Source of the DNA: Limnephilus marmoratus
Lineage: Eukaryota; Arthropoda; Insecta; Trichoptera; Limnephilidae
DNA: 64,000 nucleotides
Reading direction: 5' to 3'
Assembly: GCA_917880885.1 (NCBI GenBank)
Contig: OU862923.1
Span: forward strand, 29,217,770 to 29,281,769
Positions 55,362 through 64,000 of the stretch are shown one piece after another (positions within the stretch are counted from its first letter, which is position 1; each line of letters starts with the position of its first letter). Below the pieces are notes generated by a model that saw nothing but the letters and a program-made list of their open reading frames with translations, had not been told where the DNA came from and made no database searches. The translations under genes and the position numbers were made by a program.

Positions 55362-56170
55362 TTTTTCATTAGGTCCACACAGGAGGCCCTGAAGAAAATA
55401 ATTACTCTCAGGGCCTATGACATCTTTGGGGATGCTGTGTGGAGGGTCTTTTTAGAGAAGAAAGGAGAAGAAGTTCTGGAAAGGAAATAGTATATATTTT
55501 TTTTTACATGAATACCGCACAAGAGTCCCAACTGCTCCCGTCTGGAGCCAGTGAGACTATGGCATCCCCAATTGGGGTATGTTGTGAGGCTAAAGGTATG
55601 GGGAGGAAAGGAGATATGGAAAAGGAAGGTGGCTGGCTATTCAGATCTGGTCACCAAACACGGCTAAAGCCATTTCAGGCAACGTTTCAATTCTGAATGG
55701 TGGTCTTATACCAGGGCAATACTGAGAGTATCTTCCACTCTGGAACGTGCCGAAAATATGCTGTATATTATTTTAAATGAATAAATTGTGAAATACACAA
55801 ATTAATAAAACAAAATTTATTTGCTACGCCGGGATTCGATCCCGCGACCTTCGGAATGCGAGTCAAGCGCCTTACCGCTGCACTACGCCGGCCGTCAAAT
55901 GAGGGGTGGGTAGGAATCTTAGGGTCAGTGTGTCCAGGAGTGACGGTCGTATGAATCCATCCCTCCCACTGCGGTGCAAGACGATGTTCTGAGAGAGTAC
56001 GGCTGTAGAAGTCAAAGGGGCTCCCCAACCATTCTCTCCTGATCCGGCTTATCAGGCAGCTAGTGGGCAGACGCATCCACCGCCAAGACCTGGACAAACC
56101 TCTCCCCATGAACCTGGGCACACTCTGCTGAGTCACCAAACGTAGCGAACCACTAGGGGTGACATATGGT
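55362..56170 (-). mobile_element. S1 element, minus strand, interrupted by an S2 SINE
   Basis: S1 tail at 55375-55447 and adjoining sequence to 55494. S1 resumes at 55900 (GAGGGGTGGGTAGGAATCTT) and runs to the GTAGCGAACCACTAGGGGTG region at 56160. Confidence 0.8.
55495..55899 (-). mobile_element. S2 SINE, minus strand, full length
   Basis: Minus strand starts CATTTGACGGCCGGCGTAGT, with box A-like TAGTGCAGCGGTAAGGCGC and box B-like GGGATCGAATCCC (55831-55893 contains both), then the S2 body and a poly(A) end (T run at 55498-55505). It is the best S2 copy here. Confidence 0.85.
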
Positions 56171-56611
56171 GAAAATATTATAGGTAATAACAATAACTTT
56201 TGTAATGGTAATCTTTACTAGTTTCATTCTGCGAACTTTCACTTGTTTAGCGGTAAAATATATATTTTTTAATTAAAATGAATGGGTAAACGGTAAAGGT
56301 ACGGCGTACATTGTAAATGTTTCATATAATTGAAATTCCTCGGAAACACGTTGATACTGAATACAAAATACTGTTAGATACATAGACATCCAACATATGT
56401 CCGTGGTTAGATAATAATATTTTCCACCAATGCCTCTAGTACCTACGTATTGCATCAGTACAGTTAAAGTCGTTAGTCAAACAGGTAATTTACTTTTCGA
56501 AGGTTTGTTTTAACAGAAACGGATGCGCTGCCTTTTTCATACAAAACTTAAATTTAGATCAAAGTACCCAACCAAACAGATTTTTTTTATTCAAAAGCTA
56601 TAGCAAACATC
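56171..56611. other. intronic, nothing recognised
   Basis: No gene or repeat call. Confidence 0.35.
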
Positions 56612-56619
56612 TAGTACGG

Positions 56620-56804
56620 GGTTTCATGCCAACTCAGAATGAAACCAACTCAGAACCACCTCAGAAAGGTCATTAAAAGCTATGAAAACATAATTTTAAA
56701 ATAGCCGGTAACCCTAACCTATTTAACCATTTTTTTATCGTCACTCTTATTGACCTTTCTGAGGTGGTTCTGAGTTGGTTTCATTCTGAGTTGGCCGGTC
56801 ACCC
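56620..56804. mobile_element. hAT-type MITE, 185 bp, 8-bp target duplication
   Basis: TAGTACGG flanks both ends (56612-56619, 56805-56812). The ends share GCCAACTCAGAATGAAACCA then ACTCAGAACCACCTCAGAAA in inverted orientation, about 50 bp. Interior non-coding. Confidence 0.85.
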
Positions 56805-56812
56805 TAGTACGG

Positions 56813-57424
56813 ATATGTGCTACTTTATTTACCTGTGTTTTAAATTATATTATGTAAAGACTATCAAAGAATTCAATTTTAAAAATTTTAGAGGTAACGT
56901 TGACAATTATTATTATAATGACGGTTATTAAAATGTATTTAGTATAAAAATACGATGAAATATAAAATAATAAAAATGATTGAAAAAAGCATTTTGATGG
57001 GCGTAAATTTAAAATACACAAATTTATGTTGGAACACAAATTTGTCGTATATATTAAACTGAAATTTCTACCCAAAAACACGCTTTATTATAATTTTTCA
57101 TTACGTTAAAACAGTAGGTAGGGGAAAATTATGTGTTTATTGATTATTTTAAGTGTTGAATGAAAAAGGCTCTTCTCAGCCGTTCTTATATTAATCATCA
57201 GATATTTCTTTAAAGCCATTGGAAGGCGAATCTGCTACCACAAAAACATAATTAGAATCTGTTTAGTAAGGTAATTTAAATCTGTACCGACTTATTTAGC
57301 AGAGTTTCAGGTCAAAATTACCTTTTTCTTTTATTTTGTGAACACCGCAAAAGAGTTCCAAATCCTCCACTGTTCAGTACCAGTATATAACAGTAGTATC
57401 TGAAGGCAGTGAAAAAAAGGAACG
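56813..57424. other. intronic, nothing recognised
   Basis: AT-rich. Confidence 0.35.
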
Positions 57425-57600
57425 AGATGTGACTGGGATTGTTGGGCGTCCCCGACTTCTTCTACTATTCACTTTCGCGTCATGTATTCTCATTACGCTC
57501 CTTGCTTCATCCATCCTCTCCACAATCTTACTCATTTCGCTTCCGTCAGCCTTCTATTATTTCCGAATCTCCACAGTTGTGATACGGCCGCCATACGTGG
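57425..57600 (-). pseudogene. decayed LINE-B C-terminal scrap
   Basis: Minus strand has RRSRGRP-like coding (from GGGCGTCCCCGACTTCTTCT) and NNRRLTEAK, echoing the RSRGRPRKTW and SQNNRRE...SEAK landmarks of the family. Several stops. Confidence 0.45.
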
Positions 57601-58200
57601 TTTTTGTCAATAAACATAACACACAGATAAGAGCTACGCATCACTCGAATCGGCCCTTTAGAATATTCGATTTCTGATGATTATTTTTGTGAATGAAGTT
57701 GTGTGGGAATATAATTACACCGATTATAAATTGATTTTTGCTAAAGTCACGGGTCTAAAAAATTCCGTCAGTGTGCAAAAGTAGGTTGTTGAACTTGTTC
57801 GCTAATTTTATGCAGGAGACTGAATCAAGTTTGTAGCGGATTATAAATCAGACCCAGCCTGTGTATTTGTCTCTAGCACGGACCACAATGTCGCTTTAAG
57901 AGGTAGAACTAAATGTTTATTTAGAAAAAACATTTTACAAACTAGGTAACTAATTTTCGATTGTTCATGGATAAGGATGTCACCCATCGCGCCTTTGAGG
58001 TGATTTTTCATCAAAACGGCGCTGGAATAATTAACGACCTTCAGTCAAATTTAAACAATCCAGTAATTGGGAAACTTAACCATTAATATTTCAGTCATTT
58101 TACTTAGAAGTTTAGGGGCACAGGTAATAAAAATAAAAAGCTATTAATTTTGTCATCATAAGTACCTGTTTAGAAATGACATAAATACATCGTCTGTAGG
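57601..58200. other. intronic, nothing recognised
   Basis: No call. Confidence 0.3.
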
Positions 58201-58204
58201 TGGT

Positions 58205-58270
58205 AACAACCACAGTTTGATGATGCCTTCAGAGGGCGAAACAGCTGTAACTCATAATAATAATTACGAA
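58205..58270 (+). repeat. second hammerhead-like / P-like end
   Basis: TTTGATGATGCCTTCAGAGG then GCGAAACAGCTGTAAC: a TGATGA...GCC/GGC...GAAA order similar to the P core but with TTGATGA, followed by an ATAATAATAAT tail. Confidence 0.35.
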
Positions 58271-58412
58271 GCAGAAGCAGAACTTGTTTATAATAAACTG
58301 TTTTTATACATTGAATAATAATATTATTAAATATATAAAATAAATTAAAAAAATTAAAACGGCGCTATTCAAATTATCCAAATGTTACGATGGTTTGTTT
58401 TATCATAAAACT

Positions 58413-59130
58413 AGCTGACCCGGCGAACTTCGTACCTCCTTAGAATCAATAACTGTTGTTTTAACTTCTTAGCTGAATTAAATTCAGTTTTTTTTATTAG
58501 GTTAAAAATTACACAACGAAGCAATTATCGATGCGCAACTGTCCGTGTTTTGTTTTTGTCAGTATCAGAGATGGAGTTGTGTACGGATGTTCTTACTTTT
58601 CCACTTACCTACGGGAATTGCTTTTCATTTTCTTTGTAAGTGTGAAGCAGATTTATTATATTTATTGTATTTTTCCTTTGGAGGGGTGCAGACATACGTT
58701 CACCGTTTGTCTCATTTTCGACTGTTGACATTTAGTGTGTAAAAAAGAGGGGCAGCAACTTTGAAACCTTACAAAATGGTAATACGTCGTTAGAATCCCT
58801 ATCCAAATGAAATGACGAACCATAAAGCGCCTCGTATTTAAGATCAACTGTCAGATACAAACAAAATAGATAGTGTAAGCGATGTTAGAACCTTGTAAAA
58901 TGAATTATTATTGAAAATGCTTGATGTTAAAACTTTGTCATACATATATATCTACGAAAATACAGCACAGATGGTTCTGAAAATTATTTTTGGTATAGAA
59001 ATGAGCAAAAGAAAATTGGCATTCAAAGGTCATTTTAGAAAAAAAAATCAGTTAGAACGCTATCCAAATGAGGTAACGCAATTGTGACAGAATAAATGTT
59101 ATCTCGAGATAAGTAAATTTTAAAAAGTGG
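58413..59130 (-). mobile_element. Helitron-like element, minus strand (right border uncertain)
   Basis: ACTAGCTGACCCGGCGAACT is the reverse complement of a GCCGGGTCAGCTAGT Helitron 3' end. The body shares TCCAAATGA-containing words at 58801 and 59054, suggesting an internal duplication. The 5' end is not located with confidence. Confidence 0.55.
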
Positions 59131-59554
59131 AGAATATATTTTGAACATTATAACTATAACACAACGAACTTGAACCAAAAACCTTCAAAACTTTCGTTAG
59201 TTTTTGATTCTCACGTGGGAGGTTAACGACATCAATCCAAATCGGCCTGGTGGTTTTTTTTTGCCAATTTATGTGGTTGAACTTGTAAAATGTAATTACG
59301 CTTTCGAGGTACGTAACCCAAACACCTGCAATTGTTACCTGAGTCGTTGTGTAAGATACGAGAAGCCTTGCACATTGAAAAGTTCGTTACTCTTTTGGCT
59401 GCCTGCACCTATAAGTTAATCTTTGACTCTCGGCGACATGCAAAAAAAACCTTTATTTATTCAATCTGGATTTATATGGCGACACGTGCCTCTCTACATT
59501 ATGGTGTCATTCTAGAAAATTATTTTTTAAATGAACACGGACATGAAAATGAAC
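59131..59554. other. intronic, nothing recognised
   Basis: No call. Confidence 0.3.
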
Positions 59555-59636
59555 TTTCCGCTTTCTGCGGTGGTAAGTAGGAGGTTTTCATATGTCAGGT
59601 TATTTGTAATCCGGAAATTGTTATCTTTCTTAAAAT
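59555..59636 (+). repeat. S3 tail without head
   Basis: CCGCTTTCTGCGGTGGTAAG, TAGGAGGTTTTCATA and TTATTTGTAATCCGGAAATT match the S3 body at 31980-32060. Confidence 0.6.
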
Positions 59637-60065
59637 AATAATAATAATATAAGTTTATTCCTGAATATATGCAGGGGAAGTGCAATGCAATACATTCCAT
59701 AATGTAAAAACAAAAAAAGATAAATAATAAGTTAAGGTAAAAAGTAAATAACAACACATAAATTAAATTAAATAAACGAATAAGCATGAAAAATGAAACT
59801 GAGAAAAAAAATGTATGTATCAAACACTAAAATGAATGTAAATAGCCGTTTACGGGGGGTATTTCATCGTCTTCCGTCTCCAGAGGGTCATCAGGTGAGA
59901 TTCCATCTAGGCAGTCATGGCGGTGATGATCGCATTCTTTGAATGGCGCAGTCTGCGCCATAAACTTCCTATGCGGTGGCGGAGAAGTGCACGGAAAGAA
60001 TGTACTCGTCCCTCCAGGAACATTTCCGTAGCACTGCAGTATCTCGGTAGGCGGAAAAGTTGGCG
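59637..60065 (-). pseudogene. jockey-like LINE C-terminus and 3' UTR
   Basis: Minus strand reads RQLFRLPRYCSATEMFLEGR, VHSFRALLRHRIGSLWRRLR and HSKNAI, with TAG at 59907-59909. LPRYCSATEMF and the following basic helix are typical of jockey-type ORF2 ends. The 3' UTR ends in a TTA-repeat tail (59635-59649). 5'-truncated. Confidence 0.75.
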
Positions 60066-60156
60066 ATAAGCGTTATTTTAAGCATAAATATATATAATTA
60101 TACTAGTTGCAGCAAGATGTCGTACGTGACTTCATCACTTTCTAGTATCTTCTAAT

Positions 60157-60434
60157 CAGTGGCGTAGCTAGCATGGGTGGTACCGGGGCGGATAACGTGG
60201 TGTCTCCCCCCCCCTAGGCTATTTTCGCCTATAAAACGACCGTCATATACAAAATTCTCCCTATTCGGGGCACTCCACGGGGAGCCATAGAGCTACGAAA
60301 ACATAAATAACAGACCGTGTTCTATATTTTTGTGACAATATCCTTCGTCATTTTTTTCTACGGTTGGGTGTCACCCCACATCGGCACCCGGGGCGGACCC
60401 CCCCCCCCCCCCCGCCCCCGTAGCAACGCCACTG
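60157..60434. mobile_element. hAT-type MITE, 278 bp, 8-bp target duplication
   Basis: Ends CAGTGGCGTAGCTA and, inverted, GTAGCAACGCCACTG. CTTCTAAT flanks both sides (60149-60156, 60435-60442). A C run of about 15 bases at 60399-60414. Confidence 0.88.
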
Positions 60435-60442
60435 CTTCTAAT

Positions 60443-61074
60443 GTCTTTTTGTTTGCATAGAAGACGTGTGAGAAGGAAAGGAACCACCGTTGACGGCAAA
60501 TGTACGAGCTCTCGCTGGGACTATTTACGCATATTTTTCAATAAAGTATTTATTATTGTTATCAATTATCTATTTTATCTGTCCTTGGCCGTTACGAGAA
60601 GCTTATCAGCTGATATCAAGGAATTTCGAGTGCGCATTAGATAAGTAGAGACATACGGAATTCTGTCGTATTTCATATTCTTTCCCAACATCATTTTTAT
60701 TTTTTACTTTACATGCTACCGTTACAATACTTCATCTTCTGGTGACCTCTCCTATCGCAGGTTGACTATCATCAGGGTAATCTTCACCCTCCAGGTTACA
60801 GACCGGAACTGCTCTCGTACAAGTCGCTCAGGTTTCAAAAATTTCGAGGCCGTGCAGTTTTCAGTTTTGCTCTGCTAAAATGCAAAGTTTGTTGTTTTAA
60901 CAGTGTTTAAAAATAAATACATGATAATTTTTGTACTATCCAACCGGTTTTGCCCAAGAATTTAACAGTTTCGTTTCTCATTGAAAAATAGTATGCTGCC
61001 AAAGCGTGTGGTTATTATTTAGTTTACAACAGTAGTTTATTAAATTACTTAAAAGCAAAATTACTTATTGCATT
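60443..61074. other. intronic, nothing firmly recognised
   Basis: AGACGTGTGAGAAGGAAAGG and CTCTCGCTGGGACT echo sequence near 10690-10745 and 52330-52410, hinting at another low-copy repeat. Confidence 0.35.
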
Positions 61075-61440
61075 CAAAAATAGGAAGAAGGATAGATATG
61101 TAAATACGAATGTTAGAGGGAGCGAGCTAATACTGAAAAAGATAAAAATTAAGTGAAAATTGTGAAAATGTTAAAGAAAACACGACTCGTTTAAAATAGA
61201 GCAAAAATCTCGAGGGAAACGTCTTAAGTAGCATTTAAAGAAACTGTGAATTTTTTCATACATAATAACTTGTAAAATATAGAGAAAAAAAATTTATAAT
61301 ATTTTCGGGGCATACTTTGTGATTTTTTTCTATCGAGGGAATTTCATATAATTTCCGTTTCGGTGTGGCAAATGTATAGATATTATCTTCAAGAATAACA
61401 TGCATTTTTTAAGAGCTTAAAAACTTAAAGTGTACAAAGA
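61075..61440. repeat. dispersed repeat D, copy 2
   Basis: Reverse complement of 27480-27835: CGACTCGTTTAAAATAGAGC, ACTGTGAATTTTTTCATACA, GATATTATCTTCAAGAATAA. Confidence 0.7.
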
Positions 61441-61548
61441 AAGTCTATTATAAATTGATAGAAATTACCTAGTGTTTATAGTACCTATTACCTACTGTTT
61501 ATAGTACCTACATGTATGTATGAATATTATTTTCTGTTGTTAACTTTA

Positions 61549-61814
61549 GGGAACGTACCCATACTACGTGACCAACTTTAACCCCCCCCCCCCCCCGGTG
61601 ACCACGTGTAGTATGTTCCAAGACCCCCCCCCTCCCCCTACAGTTTTCACGTAGTAAATCATAAATATGGTTTTGAATCATTTCTTGCTAACAAAAAATT
61701 AAAAAAAAATTATTTGACAAAAACCTAAGCCCCCCCCCCATTGTGACCAAGCGTGGTATTTTGAAGATCCCCCCCCCCCCTCATAATCGGGTCTCGTAGT
61801 ATGGGTACGTTTCC
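61549..61814. mobile_element. G-MITE 1, copy 4, expanded, TTA duplication
   Basis: GGGAACGTACCCATACTACG at left and inverse at right (one change); TTA at 61546-61548 and 61815-61817. It is 266 bp instead of 143-164 because the interior carries an extra partial unit (CCAAGACCCCCCC ... TCACGTAGTA), as if one MITE had inserted in or recombined with another. Confidence 0.85.
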
Positions 61815-61817
61815 TTA

Positions 61818-63508
61818 TGTACTTATCTAATTTATAAACCAATCAACACCATACACACTTACCGTCTATTTTTAGTTATAGTTACAAATTTCTTAAGAAA
61901 AATAATACTCGTATATGTATGCTACGAACAAAATGGCGTGACTGTTTGTTAGTTGCTATTTAGTTATGAACTTCTTTATAGATAACATATAAAATAAAAG
62001 TAAAGTGTGTAAAGTTAAATTACCCGACATCTGAATACCAAGTCAATAAATCAGATAATATCTAGGTACATGTTTCTGTAGTTGCGGATTCAATAACTTT
62101 GTAGCGAATCGTTTATAGATTTCTTTATCAGACGAGTTCCAGTAGGCACTGTTGTTGTGAGACCATTTATGTGATAAGAATGTGGTTAACCTACAGAACA
62201 GAACTCTTTCTTGGCGTTCATCTCACTAAGGTGGATAACATCCTGTTAATCTGTACCAACTATAAATGATGTCTGATAACGGAATCTTTTTTTACATTAA
62301 GAGGACATTACCAGAGAAAACCGGAAATACGTCATTTTCAAAAAAGTTTTTAGACGTATTGACTCTTTTCCACAAAAAATTATAAATGAATTTCGAAAGA
62401 TTGTTCTTTTATCTAGCATTCGTATGTAATAAATTTTGAGAATTTTTTTCATTTTTAGTATAATAAGGTTATTCCATAGGTCGTTGGCAGATTTGTTCAA
62501 TTTTCAAAAAAGTTTTTGTATTATACCACACACATTTCAAATAATATAATCATGCAGTAAAATAAATCAATACATTATCTAGCAAACGCATGTTTTAGAA
62601 ATTTAATTTTAGTTTCAATAAAATCATTAAAAAATATGTACATACATGTGTTTCAGGACGAAAATTGGTCCATTTGTGTATTTATTTGCGCACTTACAAA
62701 CTAACATATTTCAGATTTTTTTAACATTCTTATTAAATTTAGACATTTTTGAAAAATGACAAATACTTATAATCAAAAAATAACTACAAAAAGTACATTA
62801 TTTTAATAGTTTTATCATCACGCCTTTCAGCATTTTTGGATGAAGGTATAAATTAAAGCTAATTTGAATTGAAATAAATTCGATATTGAGTTAAAATTTA
62901 AAAAAGCTGGTAGGGATAATAATTAATCTTTCTCATTGTAACCGCCCTGCACGATCGTAAGAACAACTTTCGACGAAATGTGGATTTTCGTCCGCTGGCT
63001 GGTTCAACGCTCTTAACTCCACACAGGAGTAGGGTTCCCAGATCAAACGTGAATTTCTGCAAAAAAACTGGGCCTTAGATTACTTTCCATCCCAAACATG
63101 TGTTAAGAAGTAACAATTTTAAAGAGTTGATCGAAGCTGCTGCGTTCAGACTAGCGCTCTTTCCCGAGATCGCTTTGACCCCGCGGGGAAAAGATTGCCG
63201 ACTGAAAGTGATATTGATGTAAACTGTTGAACCGTTAATTTCTCTTTTAACCACGATAATGTAGGTAATAAGTATGATGTACAATTGTGTACAAAAGCGG
63301 AAGGCTAAACAACGCTGGGTAATATCACTGCCATAGAAGAATGAAAACAATAATAATATGTAATTTAATTGCGCAAAGCTTGTTCGTACCAGTGAAAGTA
63401 CGTAATTCCACGCATAAATTTGCATTAACATGCAGGCTGCTGTCTAGGCATCAGTGAGACTTGCATATTTAACAAGTCAACACGACCCTTATACATATTT
63501 ATGATTAG
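61818..63508. other. intronic AT-rich DNA, no gene
   Basis: No exon or TE border recognised. ACTCCACACAGGAG at 63016-63029 is a scrap of the LINE-A/S1 tail. Confidence 0.35.
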
Positions 63509-63855
63509 CTGACCCGGCCACGCGTTGCTCTGGCTAATTAAACACAACGCCATCTGCTGGATGGTTATCCAACCTTTATAACCACCACCATCTTTGAGTT
63601 CATCGCGAAGAGACAGACGGACGCCGCGAAGGACGTTAATTTATAATACGTAGAGATGGAGCGAAAGATTATAATAATGTGCATGAAATGCTTGAGGTAA
63701 CTAACGTATTTAAGTTGATAAGGATTAATACTGTATCAGTCTAAATAAATTTCCAATTACCGCATTGTACGTGACCATTTTTTTGACAGAATGGGTATGG
63801 TAAGACAGACGACGTGGAGGACTTTAAATTATAAAATGTAGAGATAGTAAGCTAT
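63509..63855 (-). mobile_element. Helitron-like fragment
   Basis: TTAGCTGACCCGGCCACGCG reads in reverse as a Helitron 3' end. The block AGACAGACGGACG... AATTTATAATACGTAGAGAT (63611-63655) recurs as AGACAGACGACG... AAATTATAAAATGTAGAGAT (63803-63846). Confidence 0.5.
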
Positions 63856-64000
63856 CCGTAAAAGATAGTGTGATATATGCAATTATATCCATATAGTAAT
63901 TCGGAAATGTTCGGGTCCGCCGAACGTTGCCGAAAGGGCTTACGAGCCGGGACAGCGCGCTAGTCTGTGGCGGCTGCCACTTGCCAGATCCATTCTAACT

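Larger units (their letters stand above)
39789..64000 (+). other. FER intron 2 (to window edge)
   Basis: No third F-BAR, SH2 or kinase exon is recognised through 64000, so this intron is at least 24 kb. Its contents are listed separately. Confidence 0.55.

Noticed and set aside
55831..55893. A functional tRNA gene on the minus strand
   Set aside because: Boxes A and B are good, but the sequence continues directly into the S2 body and recurs with it, so it is a SINE head.

Overview
This window reads as nuclear DNA from an insect, most likely a moth or butterfly. It is AT-rich and split by large introns. It carries two conserved animal genes broken by GT-AG introns and is packed with transposable-element debris. 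Tracts such as GGTACCTAC and TAGGTACCTAC, Helitron ends of the CCGGGTC(A/T)GCTAGT type, and RTE-, jockey- and CR1-like LINE fragments of the kinds common in Lepidoptera support that placement; it is an inference, not a proof. Nothing bacterial or viral in organisation is present.

Two host genes lie on the + strand. (1) The 3' half of CCT1/TCP1 (chaperonin TRiC subunit alpha) occupies 113-9767 in five exons (113-365, 1071-1161, 7686-7878, 9194-9334, 9534-9767). It encodes about 303 C-terminal residues, with a poly(A) signal at 10068-10073; the first ~250 residues lie upstream of the window. (2) The 5' end of a gene that best matches the tyrosine kinase FER (Drosophila FER/Fps85D) has its start-codon exon at 16363-16558 and a second F-BAR exon at 39598-39788. 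These are separated by a 23-kb intron, and the intron after the second exon runs past the right edge. Splice phases agree in both genes.

Nearly everything else is mobile DNA, often nested. The names used below are mine. LINE-A is a jockey/CR1-like LINE with a two-stem 3' tail. LINE-B is a set of RTE-like fragments. LINE-C is a set of jockey/CR1-like fragments ending in TAAA or TAA repeats. S1 is a ~430-bp non-autonomous family that carries the LINE-A tail. S2 is a ~390-bp tRNA-headed SINE, and S3 a second SINE. P is a small, possibly Penelope-like family with a hammerhead-like core. G-MITE 1-3 are short Harbinger-type elements with long G/C tracts. There are also two solo LTRs with exact 4-bp target duplications (1601-2700 and 48377-49058), a 1.5-kb PIF/Harbinger element with TTA duplication (6036-7572), a 2.3-kb hAT shell containing three further insertions (20758-23055), hAT MITEs with 8-bp duplications (56620-56804, 60157-60434), Helitrons, and several long inverted repeats.

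Layout: 1-10.1 kb CCT1 with TE-filled introns; 10.1-15.6 kb intergenic LINE-A/MITE mosaic; 15.6-16.6 kb FER 5' region and exon; 16.6-39.6 kb FER intron 1 with SINE/LINE clusters, the hAT shell, a perfect 240-bp palindrome (35852-36091) and a 44-bp minisatellite (37008-37475) split by a LINE; 39.6 kb FER exon 2; 39.8-64 kb FER intron 2 with a large LINE-C (40517-43550), an RTE fragment, a solo LTR and MITEs. The most interesting features are the hammerhead-like core in a perfect palindrome flanked by a 12-bp duplication, the structured 3' tail shared by LINE-A and S1, and three G-tract MITE subfamilies with a common terminal signature.
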